Notes under the pieces: generated by a model | Told to the model about the DNA's origin: nothing | What the model saw: the letters and a program-made list of their open reading frames with translations, nothing else | Database searches by the model: none | Origin: Siderastrea radians | Taxonomy: Eukaryota > Cnidaria > Anthozoa > Scleractinia > Rhizangiidae | NCBI GenBank assembly: GCA_964017195.1 | Contig: OZ024892.1 | Location: 16,605,871-16,669,870 of the forward strand | Direction: 5' to 3' | Length of the DNA: 64,000 nt | Program-made: the position numbers and the translations under genes | Shown: positions 34,409 to 46,539 of the stretch, piece by piece | How the letters are laid out: each line of letters opens with the position of its first letter | How positions within the stretch are numbered: the stretch's first letter is position 1

Positions 34409-37400
34409 ATGCAAATTGTATTTTCACGTGCATATATTGTACCAGGTAATCAGGTCTATTGTTTTCTTCTGTGTGCCACGTTGCTGCCTTGTTTTCGATG
34501 CCGTTCAAAATATTACGATGGCTTATCTAATCCGCTTCTAAACAAAATGAAGCCGTTTAGAATTGTCTCAAGCAGTGACATTACCAGTTCCCTAAGTAAT
34601 AAAAGCGACACGCCCTTGGAATGGAGTAAGTGCATCTTCTGTCAAGAAGACACCGGCAAGAAACTCGTGTGTCCAGCCGACTATGCCGATAGATTTAGAG
34701 GAGCTGGTTATAAAACTATCGCTGAAACGTTACAAGCATTCTATGACCTTGGTTGTTTGCCGGACGATGTCAATCTTACTCGCATGAACGATGGCGATGG
34801 GCTGGAGCAAACATTCGTAAGCAGGAGGGCGAAATTCCATACAACGTGCAGTCTCAAATTCAACAAAAATGAACTCCAACGTGCTACCAAACGGAAGACG
34901 AGTGCAGATGAAGAAATTTCTCCTGGAGCAAAGAAAAAATATACTCGTCAAAACCTCTTCCGAAAAGATGAAGCCGCTGATATTTGTTTCTTTTGTGACG
35001 AACCTGCAACAGATTCAAAACCACTCCATAAAGCCTCAACACTGGACCTTGACACTCGAGTGCGCCAGTGTGCAGTAAATGTGCAAGACCAGCGTTTAAT
35101 AGCGAAGCTCAGTGAAAGAGATTTAATCGCGAAGGGGGCAGAATATCACACCCAATGCCTAGTGTCATTGTACAACAGAGATAGGGATAGAGCAGGTACA
35201 TCACATGATCAAGACGACACGAACACGGCCAAGAGCACAGCATTTGCTGAACTTATTTCATATATACAAGATGCTCTTGAGGACAAAGATACCACCCCTG
35301 TTTTCCAACTATCGGAATTAAAGAAACTTTACGTTGACAGAGTGGATCAGCTTGGAGGGGACCCCTCAGTAGTTCACTCTACAAGATTAAAAGAGAAGAT
35401 TCTCAGCTACATTCCTCAATTGGAAGCATACAATGAAGGTCGAAATGTATTGTTTGTGGCCAGTGAAAACGTAGGAAAATCTCTAAGAAGATCGTGTCAA
35501 CTTGGCGATGAGAGTGAAGCTGTGCTCCTTTCTCGTGCCGCAAACATTATTCGCCAGGACATGCTGAGAAAAAAATGTGAACCATTCAGTGGTTCATTCA
35601 CAGAAGATTGCCAGGAAAATTCGGTTCCTCAATCTTTGCTGATGCTTATTTCAATGATCTTGTATGGTACAAGCATAAAGGACAACGCTAGCTACTTGTC
35701 ACAACCTGCTCTGTCTCTTTCGCAATTGATAACGTATAACAGTTGTGTGCGCCGGCGTCAACAACCATCTTCAAACACCAGGCACTTCGAACAACGAGAG
35801 ACGCCCCTGCCATTATTTCTTGGTGCATTAGTACACACAAAAACAAGATCAAAAGATCTAGTGGATACACTTTACAAGCTGGGATTATCTGTTTCATATG
35901 ACCGTGTCCTAGGATTGTCTGCAGACCTTGGTAACTCTGCTATTAGCCACTTCGAGACAGTTGGAACTGTTTGCCCACCTACACTGAACATTGGTGTGTT
36001 CACGACATCAGCAGTCGATAATGTCGATCATGATCCAACAGCAACTAGTGCACATGGATCCTTCCATGGAACAGGTATATCACTGTTCCAGCATCCCGAC
36101 ACTGAAAATCGTGGAACAGAGCAAACACGCGTTTCTATCTCCAGGTCTGGCAAGAAAGTTTCAAAACTACCGGACAGCTATACACTTGTACCGGCAGCTT
36201 CTGTTGCAAAGGACGAGCCTCCTGTTCCAGAAGTTTGTGGACTGAAACAACCCAGCTGCAGTCTGATGAATAATGCTGTAGCAGAAGAGAATGACTGGTG
36301 CGATCATCTCAGCAAGATTATCGATGAAGGTAATTACGACAGTACCAGTGGTAAGGATTTGCACATATCCTGGGCAGCATACCACTCAAGAAGGCAACAA
36401 CTAGAAGAGACCCCCATTCTTGGCCCTGCAGCAGTCAGCGCCCTTCTCCCTCTTTTCCCGAATGACTCGAAGTCAGTAGCGATGATTCGACATTCCATGA
36501 ATGTGGTGAAAAAGGCTGTGGCAGTTCTTAATCCTGGACAAATTCCCGTGATCACATTTGATCAACCGCTTTTCAAGATTGCAAAGCAAATCCAGTGGAT
36601 GTGGCCAGAAGAATATGGGGAGGAGTCATTTGTAGTAATGTTGGGTGGCCTACACATCAAGATGACATTGCTAAAGGCACTTGGAGATTTTTTGGATGGC
36701 AGTGGCTGGACGTCAGCACTAGTGCAAGCTGAAATAGCGACAGCAGGAACTTCGAATTCGTTCCTGAAAGTTGCGCATGTCAAGAGAACCGCCCGTGCAC
36801 ACCAGATTACAGCCTGCGCTCTCTATAAGCTTCGACAGGCATCGTACGTTGAGTGGCAAACGAATCAGCTAGGATGTAGCAGTGAATCGTTCGAAGAATG
36901 GTGCGAACAGAGAGCCCTTCAAAGTCCACAGTTCCATTTCTGGCAGCTTGTGCTGAGTATTGAGTGGGAAGTACTGACCTGGGACAGATCAATCCACGAA
37001 GGCAACTTCCTTTTGTATGTAGAAGCTTTGACAAGGCTTCAGTGGCTGTTCCATTCTCTTGACCACTACAACAACGCTCGTGCGAGTGCCATTCACCTGC
37101 GTGACATGGTTATTCTTCGCGAGAAACACCCCAGAATTTTTGAAGCATTTTGCAAGGGAAAGTTCACCGTTAACAAGACACAACGAGCATTCTCTAGGAT
37201 GGCTATAGATGAAAGCCATGAGCAGAACAACGCCTGCGTGAAAGGAGATGGAGGAGCAGTGGGCCTAACCGAGAACCCATCGGCACTACTGCGATGGATG
37301 GTGTCTGGACCTGAGATGGCGAGGATTATTGGCGAATTTCGCACCGTATTGGACAAGAAGGAAACAGTTTCACAGCTTCATCACCACGAGGACCAGCCAG

Positions 37401-39341
37401 GTGATTTGATTTAACTTATCAATTTTTTTCCTAATATTTTCACCGTTTTAGGATATCTCCAGTCTGTCGTTACCGCTGAAATACAAGAAACTAAAAACAG
37501 TTTTTAAAATATTTTATAATAGCTTTTAAGCTATATATTAACAGGAATCAATATGATAATTCCACAACGATGACATCATATTTTTTTTCTTTTTCTTAGC
37601 AATACAAGCATCGTTCCTCAAGAATGTGAAGGCTTTGGTTGAAACCATGGACAATATGGGCAACCCATTCTCTGATACTAGTGGTGATCTCTTAGTTCTT
37701 GATACTCGTGAGGTAATGGATGCAGCAGTCCACAATTCTGTCCGCAATTTGCAAGAGATTGGCAAACGTCAATGCAACGAGTTCTTTAGCAGGCGATTAG
37801 TAGAACGCACGACTCCACTCAGTGACAGAATACCAAAGAACAATTTGAGTTTATTCAGCTGGCGTCCTGATAAAGCAAAAACCCGCACACAGGAGCAGCG
37901 TCTGTCAATGAAAAGGGACCGGCATTTGTTCGCAACTTTATATATCGCCAGTCAAGTGCGCGATGCTGACCTTGAAGAGTTTTTCCAACATGAAAACCAG
38001 TCGTGGCCACCTTCAATATCTGACTACGGCAAGTTGAGATCAGTTACAAAGTCTGACCTACTTCCATGCCTGGAAGATCTCCTGCCGCAAACTGACGAAG
38101 CGAACAACTTAGTTCCTGAAGTGGACATGATTGTTCTCGATGGTGCAGTAATAGTCAACATGATTAAACCTGCCAAGTCCAATACATTCGCAGAGTATGT
38201 CAGTGAATTTATGACATACATACGAAGTCAGTTCACGAAACCTGTTCAACGAGTCGATGTAGTGTTTGATGACTACAGAGATGCGAGTCTCAAGGCGGCC
38301 ACAAGGATGAAGAGGGGAACGGGTGTGCGCATCAGAGTGGAAGGAAGAAAGAAACTTCCTAAAAACTGGCATCAGTTTCTGCGAGAAGACGGAAACAAAA
38401 CAGAGCTCTTTAATCTTCTCAGCAACAACGTAACAGCGGAGACTTTTCCTGGTGTGGTGGTGATGACTAGAGGAAAAGAGCTTCGCTGCTCGGAGGTAGT
38501 TAACGAACAGGGGCTTTCGCCTTGCACGCACGAAGAGGTGGACACACGGATGCTACTGCATGCCGCAGATGGTGCCAAACAAGGATTCAAAAGAATCTTG
38601 GTTAGGACTGTTGACACAGATGTTGTTGTTCTCGCTGTCAGTACCGCTAACAAACTGGCATGTGAACAGTTAATTGTGTCATTTGGAACAGGAAAGACAT
38701 CCCGGTACCTAGATGCAACTCTCATGGCGCGACAATTGGGCAGTGTCAAGTGCGACGCATTACCTGCTTTCCATGCACTCACCGGGTGCGACACTACGTC
38801 AGGTTTTGCAGGAAGAGGAAAGCGTACAGCATGGTCGGTGTGGAATAAGTTCAGTGATGTCACGCCCGCTCTACTAACACTTGCTCAAACACCAACAGAA
38901 GCACACATAGATGAGATCCTTCCTACCATCGAGAGATTCGTCATTCAGATGTATGACAAAGAAAGTTCTGATAGCAGTGTTAACAAGGCAAGACAAACTT
39001 TGTTCACACAGAAAGGCAGGGAGATAGAGAACATTCCACCAACAAAGGATGCCCTACGTCAGCACGTCCTTCGAACAGGATATCAGGCTGGTCATGTGTG
39101 GGGTCAGGCTCTCCTTAAAGAACCACAGCTACCTAGCCCAGACGAATTCGGCTGGAGGCGCCAAAATGATTCTTCTCAGTGGGAGGTGAAGTGGATGGAC
39201 CTGCCTCCTGCTGGTGCAGCTTGCCGTGCTGTAGTCAAGTGTGGATGCACTAAAGGATGCAAAGGGCGGTGCAGATGTGCTAAAGAAAATCTGCCGTGTA
39301 CAATGTTGTGCAAATGTGGTGGTTGTAAGCGCCTTGAATGA
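34409..39341 (+). CDS. Transposon protein: zinc-finger modules, candidate DDE core, XPG-like nuclease, CXC domain (two exons)
   Basis: Exon 1 is 34409-37400; the donor CCAG/GTGATT and acceptor TTTTCTTAG define a 199-base intron; exon 2 is 37600-39341. The phase-1 join keeps the frame, giving about 1,577 residues. The start is uncertain: ATG 34547 (MKPFRIVSSS) is a good alternative. Two C-x2-C...H-x2-C modules lie at C75/C78/H144/C147 and C193/C196/H247/C250. A candidate RNase-H-like transposase region has D718 (ITFDQPL), GGLHIKM near 749 and D934-E935 (IDESHEQNN). Exon 2 has motifs in XPG/FEN1 order: VLDGAVIVNM, VVFDDYRDASLK, THEEVDTRMLLHA, RTVDTDVVVLA and LTGCDTTSGFAGRGK. The end is a CXC cluster (CGCTKGCKGRCRC, then CKCGGCK). 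Both exons are open throughout, so the copy may be recently active. Domain names come from motif reading only. Confidence 0.8.
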
Positions 39342-39616
39342 AAGGGACACTTGTTTGGCCATATACGTTTAATTGTTGTATCCTATTAGCTCACGACAGA
39401 ACAGTCATTCAGTCAATATCGGGGCTTCTTTGAAATGATTATATTGAAATCACAATTTTTGCTGCGAAATGACCTCTGTAATTCTTAGAAACACTTTTAA
39501 AGCAATTTTGATAGCAAACGTCGTTTTTTTGGTGTTAGATCAATAAGTATGTATCATTAAATTGGCAGTTTGACACTGTACCAAGTTGTTTTGTTCAATG
39601 TTGTTGTAGCAATAAA
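39342..39616. other. 3' flank of the transposon gene
   Basis: No second gene is visible before the right inverted repeat. AATAAA occurs near 39,610 and may serve as the polyadenylation signal. Confidence 0.4.
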
Positions 39617-40471
39617 TCTGCCCGGCGGCCATTTTGAAAAATGTCCCGTCCCCCCTGACAAAGGCCACTTCCAGGTTGCCTATAATCTTTGAAATGTTCC
39701 CCATGAATTATAGTATTAGTGTGCCAAGTTTCATGCTTTTATCATAAAGTGCACAACACTTTCACATATCCGCCGGACTATAACGACTGAAACTTGACCG
39801 AGATTCAGCCTTGTTATCTAATAACAGAAATGTTTATTCAGCCTAAAACTCACTGGAACATCAAAAAGAATTATTATTCTAACGGCAATCAGTTTAAGAG
39901 AAAAATCTGTAAGGGCACTTTAAAAATATTTCTATTTATGTAAATTACGAACTTTTTGGCTGATTTGTGCTGCATTTTAGCAGTTTTTAAATATAAATAT
40001 CTTAAAATCGCAGCCACTCTCAATGCACATTAAGAATGTTTTGATATCATAAAAGATCCTTCAACTGAAAAGAGAAAGTGTTAAGTTTTATCTTTCTTGA
40101 AATATTGGAGAAAATTGCAGGAATGACCAAAATCAGCCCGTAAAAAATGAATCATGATTTACATGAAAACGCTCTTACAGATTCTTCCCTAATTTCGCAT
40201 ACAAGTTGTGTAGGTTGAGTAGTTCAAACAGTTCAAGTTTCGTCGCAAAGTGTCTGACTAGTTTTCGAGATATTCGACATTGTTTAAAATGAGGGGTTGT
40301 CCATTACCGTTGCTATGGTGACAGCTATTGCTAGGAGACCAGTAAGAAAATAAACTTTGATCATATGTTGAAAAGGTGGTGTAGTATCAAGGAAATCGAA
40401 TTCTACCTTCTATGCGAAATTTTGACTTTAAAAGATACACTCCAAGGCCCAAAAAACTGTTGCGAGCCTCC
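39617..40471. repeat. Right terminal inverted repeat
   Basis: Reverse complement of 30,575-31,266 plus 33,826-33,995. The inner edge is near GGCGGCCATTTTGAAAAATG, mirrored at about 33,973-33,992. Confidence 0.85.
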
Positions 40472-40475
40472 TTAA

Positions 40476-42176
40476 ATTGTTTCGTTAAAATGGCATTCAC
40501 ATGAACCGTCCATAAGGGCAAAAGACTTCAACAGTCAACAGTCAATCAGCTGTGAACGTTCAACACATCTCCGATCTACCTTTTTAAAGTTCAGCTTAAA
40601 TTATCCCTTGAGGTTGCAAAGACATATCGTATAATTGTCAGGGTATTTTATAGTTAAGCGAGAATGCTTTTCAAACACAAGTTGATGCTAACTACACATA
40701 AATAGCATGTTCTTGTGTGTGCAAAGACAAAAATCTTACTCGGTTTATTTTATAAGGAAAATATTCTGCAAAGATCAGCCAATCGCGGAATGCGGAAATT
40801 ATTCAACCACGAAAATCTTGTAGCTTTCTACGTGACGTTTTTCTAGTAAAAGCCACGTATAAGCAACACTTGAAAGCAGGTGACTGTTTTCATACACAAA
40901 AGATTATTATCGTTTAAATACATAAACGCCATAGCAACCAGTATAGTCCGGGAAAAAACTGAAAACATTCTTTACAAAACAACTACCAACCTCTTTACCT
41001 CCGATTTTGAAACTGTGAAGGCACTTTAACATATTCGTAAAACAGCTGACAAATTTAAAAACCACAAGATTCGTGGCTGCATCAAAAATAACCTCGTTCC
41101 ACGTCGGTTGCGTTAGCTTTGCACGATTGTTTCTTCATAGCTAATAATCAGCTCTTGTGATGTGCGTAGCGCCATGAATTTTAAGGAAAAACATTCCATG
41201 TCAAAAGTGCAAAAATTGGATCAGGCATATTTCTTTCGCATTGCCAATCAGTATTACTCAGGAAAAGGTCTATTGTAGCTGGTATTTCCTTCTGTATACA
41301 TAAAGGGCAACCTTATAGCCTAGAATGTTGCAGATATTTGTCCTAGATTACTGTGATTGACACGTAGTGAATTCTTACTTTGTACCATGAATATGAGCAG
41401 TTACCGAAAAACTCTACTGATTAACATTCGTTCAGTCAGGGTTCTTTTGCAAACGTAGACCTAATTCTACGCAATAAAAAATTGTGATATTTCGAAGGGA
41501 AACTTGAAATCAGTGAGCGATACGAAAGATACATGCCTTATCTAGTGCTGTGAAGTTCTTTAGAGCTACAATTTCGGTATTTACAGATACCGTTAAAACA
41601 TAGGCAGCAAAGATCCAACCTCCACTTCCAAAATGGTGGTTCTAACTCTTGAGGCTGTCGATAAAATCTTTAAAATATGAACATTCAAATGAAAGCTACT
41701 GAGCAGTATTTTCCTGTTGTACTACTTATTTTGGTTCGGAAGGTGGCTCTAACATTTGATTCTGTGAATGAAATCCTAAAGAGTCACGGCATTCAAGTGA
41801 AAGCTAATGGGAGTTACTTCTGTGCCGCTGTTTTCTATGCTGTACAAGGTGGTTCGAACTTTTGAGTCTGTGGATGAAATCTTAAAGTGTGACCATTCAG
41901 ATAATAGTTATTGAGCTGTAATTTTCCTTTTGATCTGTTAACTTAGAAAGATTTTTGAAACTGAAATTTGGATTTTTACTGGGGCTTTATCGAAAAGGGT
42001 TATAAGGGTTATGGCGTTCAGAAAATGCTGTTATCCTTCCCAACTACTGACTCAGTAGTGTTTGTCTCGAAGACCTTCATTTTTCCTATAAAGAGATTAT
42101 TCATAATTCGAAATATACGAAGTTTCCGGTCAATTTCCCAGGTCCTTTAACCGAGAAACGTTACGGATCAGAACAA
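40476..42176. other. X1 right part, no called gene
   Basis: Conserved with 51,446-53,149. It contains diverged 106 bp minisatellite units (about 41,640-41,900). Short frames are not consistently kept. Confidence 0.4.
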
Positions 42177-43146
42177 CAATTAATTGTTAGGTTTGCCCAA
42201 TTTGTTTTTCAAAGCTATCGATCGACTCTCGTGACGTGTGTAGCATCACATAATTCCTGCCAAATGTTCAAGAATTGGATCAAGCATCTTTGAAGTTTAA
42301 TCTCTTTCCCACAGCCAAACACACCCAGAGTCAAAGAGGGCGCTACATTTTTTTTTCTGAAAAGCCGGCCAGTCTTCATAAATTGCGATACAGTCTTCAT
42401 GTAGGCGCCACGCACAACCTTCAAACTAAAACAAATTTAGGTTCATACAAATGTGTTTCTTAAACCATGCTCAGTTTAAATAAGCAATCGAGTGTAAGTT
42501 TGCTTCGATATAAAAAAAGCACTCATATTATCCCACATGAAATTGGAAGTTGGAAGTGTTGAAATGAATAATAAAATGCGATTCTAACCCGTCCTTAGTC
42601 GCCATAATTTTGTGGTTTTGTGAGGGAAAGGGGTGGGGGCTTATTAAAAACATGAAGATCTAGTGGGGGGGGGGGGAGAGGTTTATTAGAGCGTTTACGG
42701 GTAAATTGTTGTGATATAATCGGTAAAGTTTCCCAGTAAAGGGTGCTAGGGTGCTTTTTTCAATAATTGAAAAAAAGAACTCCGAGACAAACACCGCTGA
42801 GTTACGAGTGATAAGGAATGACGTAACGTACATCCAACCAACGTAACAAACATCCAACCGACGTCATTACCCCGGGGCCCTTATATTCCAGAAGCGCAAA
42901 AATCACAAATCTATAGAAATTAAACAAACATAACCACAGGAAAGTATTGATAACTAGCCTTTATTTGAATGAACACACTTTCTACGATTTCATCCACAAA
43001 CTAAAAGGTGAGAACACCTTTTACATTATTTAAGTCCAGCTTAAATCATCCCCAGTGAAAACAGGCTTCAAATTCATATTGTATAATCGTCAGGGTATTT
43101 TATAGCTAAGCCGGAATATATTTCAAACTCAAGTTTGATGCTATTA

Positions 43147-43159
43147 CACATAAATAGCA
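43147..43159. other. Empty site of the CACTA element
   Basis: ACACATAAATAGC is uninterrupted here; the AAA at 43152-43154 corresponds to the 3 bp duplicated around 11506-21935. Confidence 0.8.
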
Positions 43160-44130
43160 TGTTCTTATGTGTGCAAAAATAAAAATCTTGCTAGTCAGTC
43201 CGTTTTAATCAGAAGAAAATATTCTGCAAACGTGACCCGCTTGTGCAACGCGGAAATTATTCAACCACGCAAATCTAGTCGCTTTCTACGTTGTTCTAGT
43301 AAAAGCCACGTATAAGCAACACTTGAAAGCAGATGACCGTTTTCAAACACAAAAGATTCTTAAGGTCACTACTTTATTTGTTTGTTTAAATACGTAAAAG
43401 CTACAAACAACCAATATAGTGGAAAAACTGGGAAACATTCTTTACAAACCAAGAACCAACCTGTTTACCTCCGATTTTAAAGGAGAAACTGCTAAATTTT
43501 GAAACTGCAATTAAGATTCGGGATAAGCAAACTTACCTAAAAAAAAACTTCTTCCGTTCAGTTCAGTTGGAATAAAATCATTTTGCTGTTAGGTTTTGAA
43601 CTTCACATAGTGCTGGTTTTATCGATAACTGACAAGGATCTTAACGCCACTCTTTTTTAACTTACAACTTAAAATTTATCTATATTCTGTGCTTTAAGTA
43701 TCTTTTTTTGTTAGAAAATAAAGATCATCATTATTGTAACTAACTCAGCGAAACCCAACACTCGAAAAAAGTCCTGTGATGTGGAGTGATGACGCCTGAA
43801 AACAACTGCATCGATAGTGTCAAATAAACTAGTATGTAGAGTTTACGTCTTACTGGCTTGAAAAATGTATATCAGTCGGTTTCGTGTTGTCTTCATTTCT
43901 GTATGACAAATTGTAGGATACTTGAAGAACGTTTAATGTGGTTTTATAATATGGGTTGTTTGCACCTTTTGACGTATGTGAACGCGGAATTTCTCAGACC
44001 TGAAGTGACGATCATCGACAGTGTTTTAAGTTTTAATTATGTTTTGTGGTTTTAAGTATTGCTAATACCAACCTATTACGCAATTAATGAAGAAAAACAA
44101 CTTTAAGTCAGTTCTGTTTTGTGCTCACGG

Positions 44131-44226
44131 TATAAAAGGAGGTTCGCTGCAATCGTTTCTGAGAGAAAGCAGACTCGTCTGCCAGAGCAACCAGTAGTTT
44201 GTACACAAGCCAATTGGAACCTTCAA
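44131..44226 (+). promoter_or_regulatory. P4 TATA box and noncoding first exon
   Basis: TATAAAAGG at 44131, then about 88 bases to the donor GTAAGTGAC at 44227. The intron ends at the acceptor TTTTTTCATAG (exon from 44940). Confidence 0.7.
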
Positions 44227-44599
44227 GTAAGTGACCTTTATATAACTTTGATATGTTGCGTACTCCCTCTGAGCATCTTTTATGTAGGGGAAGGGCGACT
44301 CTTTCAACTTTTAATGTGCAATATTTATTTCCGCTTCTACTTTATAAGGTTTAAAGATTTTACTACCTTTGAGTTGAAATTTGAATTGAACTGAAGTAGC
44401 TATATAATGAAGTATTTCGAAAAGAGTTTCTTCACCTAAAAGCCGCTTGAGAAGAATTCGATTTCTTGTAGTGTTTTTCATATGCTGTTCAAGGTCCGCA
44501 ATGTTACAAGCTGTCAGCGAATTCCTGACGAGTGACTGTACTATTTTTAAAACAGAAAGCTATCGATTATTACTTTAATATTGCGCAGCTTGTTACGCT

Positions 44600-44765
44600 G
44601 ATACAGTGGTTCTTACTTTTGAGTCGGTGGATGAAATCCTAAGGGGTGGACACTCAAATGGGAGTTACGAGCAGTTTTCATAAGTGGTGCTGTTAATTAT
44701 AGGCTGTGAAAGGCTGCTCCAACTTTTGAGTTAGAGGATAACAAAATCCTAAGTTGTAAAATCAG
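44600..44765. repeat. 106 bp minisatellite units in P4 intron 1
   Basis: Same words as in P3 (ACTTTTGAGTCGGTGGATGAAATCC), one good and one degenerate unit. Confidence 0.6.
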
Positions 44766-44948
44766 TACGTGAAAGGTATTTCGTGCTTCCTTTCTGTCAA
44801 TGCTGTGTAGCAATATTAAATTTTATGGTGATTTTTCTTCTTTTACAAACTTGAGTGTTCTCGAGATTAAAAAAGTCAAGAGCCATTTTTCATTTTTTGT
44901 TCAAACCTCACGGAACTCGTGTCTGTTGTTTTTTCATAGTCAGCTAAG

Positions 44949-46421
44949 ATGCGCTTGTTGGAGATATTGGTTTTTGTGGGGTGCTGCTTAGCTTTTATCC
45001 AGGCTGAAAGTAATACTGATGAAAAGTTGGACGATTCCCTTAATGATCAGCCTGCGGAAGAATCTTTTCTTGAGGATGAACCTGCCAAACCTGCAGAAGA
45101 ATCTCCACTGAACGAAGAGGCAAAGGAACAAGACAGCCGCCAATTCATCCGACCGCCAATTCGTCGCACAATCACGATTCCCATCGGCATTCCTTCTAAT
45201 ATCAACAGCGGATTCTTTAGAGTTTGCTACTGTTTCAGACTTCGTTGCAAAGGTAAGTACGGCTGTCTGTACTTTTAACAGAGTTTGATATCCGTTTTCA
45301 TGGGTAAGGTTAACTGTCAAGTAAGGTACAAGTATTGAAAAATAAACTTCACTTATCGACAAAACATTGGATGTACCAAACAATGGATTGCAACTTGAAA
45401 CAATAGGCTAATGTTTTCAAGTTTCTTCCTTGTTTCTTTGTGTACGAGAAAAGAATAAGTCAGTACATTTTTCACCTAAAAACGTCAGTGAAAACTCCCC
45501 TTGAAGTAGCCCCTGCAAAAGAAGGGCTAAGCCCGAAACGCCTAGGATTATTAATTTTCTTTTTGCACTTTTTGTCTTTGTTATCGAAATAACTCTTGAA
45601 TTTTCTGTTAAGCGTCACGCAGCAAACAACATTTTAACATCAGAACATGTAGCGCTTGTATCGCCAGTTAACTGTGATAAAAGTTGCATTCTTTTCGACG
45701 TGGCTCTTAACTGAGTATCTTAAAACGAAACCAAAGAAATTGCTCTAACCAATCACAAAAAGAACAATCAACAAAATGAACCAATCGTTACTCAAGCAAT
45801 TACAAGTAATTGGCAACAAGCACGGTAAAAAGCTTGCGATCAAGTTACGATTGGGTCTGGTTTTACATCTCATTGCTTGAGAAAGTGGCGCGAGCAATAT
45901 CAACCAATCCTGAGCGAAAAAAAGCATACGCGATTTACCTTCGACACTCAATTGAAAACCGCTTTGAATACTACAAAGTTATTGATCTTAGAGCGGTTTT
46001 CAATTGAGCATCGCAAAAGCAAACCAAAGCAATCACTATAAACAATCACAACAGGAACAAAGAGCACAATGAACCGAAAGAAATAGAATGAATTGAAACC
46101 TGTTCTAAAATAAAAACTTTTGGTCAGTTCATTATCAAGGTATTCCTTTGCTTCACATATACCAACTGGCTACAGTGCAATGTCTCAGAAGTTACACTGT
46201 TAATATACACTTCAATTTCTGTTTTATCCCACAATTCACAATTCTGGTTTGAAATAGTAAGTTGTGTTTTATTTTCAGTTCCAGGCATGCGCCCTGGGTT
46301 CAAAGGATGGGTCACACCCTACCAATCAGGCTACATTGTGATCAACAACCTTCTTTACTATTTCTGGAACTGCAGCCCAAGGATTGTACCGGTTACTCGT
46401 CGTCCGCCAACCCGCGGTTAG
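44949..46421 (+). CDS. P4: secreted cationic four-cysteine peptide precursor (intact)
   Basis: Exon 44949-45252 and exon 46279-46421, phase-1 junction, 148 residues. ATG follows the intron-1 acceptor by nine bases. Signal peptide MRLLEILVFVGCCLAFIQA, acidic propiece (DEKLDDSLNDQPAEESF and onward), then a junction that differs from the family: DSRQFIRPPIRR instead of DRRRLLPR, so processing may occur at a different basic site. The shared core IPIGIPSNIN and FRVCYCFRLRC follows, then PGMRPGFKGW, YYFWNCSPR and a C-terminal TRG. Cysteines after the signal: two in CYC, one in RLRC, one in NCS. No Asp or Glu after the propiece. A C-terminal Gly could donate an amide. Likely secreted defence or venom-type peptide; unproven. 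Confidence 0.85.
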
Positions 46422-46513
46422 ACAATTTTTGTCATCTCCCCTTGAGAAAGTAAACTGCTTGGGCTTGAACACGCCACAATCGTTTAAACGTGTTAAATGT
46501 TATTGGTGTGACT

Positions 46514-46519
46514 AATAAA
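46514..46519 (+). terminator. P4 polyadenylation signal AATAAA
   Basis: Context GTGACTAATAAAGAG, about 93 bases past the stop. Confidence 0.75.
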
Positions 46520-46539
46520 GAGAATTTCTTTGAAACTTT

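Larger units (their letters stand above)
30575..40471. mobile_element. TTAA-flanked DNA transposon, 9.9 kb, with 855 bp inverted repeats and one large gene
   Basis: TTAA at 30571-30574 and 40472-40475 flanks ends GGAGGCTCGCAACAG and CTGTTGCGAGCCTCC. X2 has the empty site (TTACGATTTAAATTGTTTCG around 51,442-51,445), proving insertion at one TTAA. Long inverted repeats run inward to about 33,995 and 39,617. The left repeat is itself split by a nested element (31,267-33,825). One plus-strand gene fills the centre. TTAA target sites are known for piggyBac and Kolobok elements; the XPG-like and CXC modules of the protein instead recall Academ-type elements. The superfamily is therefore open. Confidence 0.9.
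10548..42176. repeat. Duplicated unit X1 (tandem partner of X2)
   Basis: X1 aligns in order with X2: 10,548-11,505 with 42,177-43,150; 21,936-30,574 with 43,152-51,445; 40,472-42,176 with 51,442-53,149. The two gaps are the CACTA and TTAA elements. Without them X1 is about 11.3 kb, close to X2's 11.0 kb. It holds P3. Confidence 0.85.

Noticed and set aside
38109..38863. Long minus-strand frames (140 and 163 codons)
   Set aside because: They are antisense shadows of the transposon gene's second exon.
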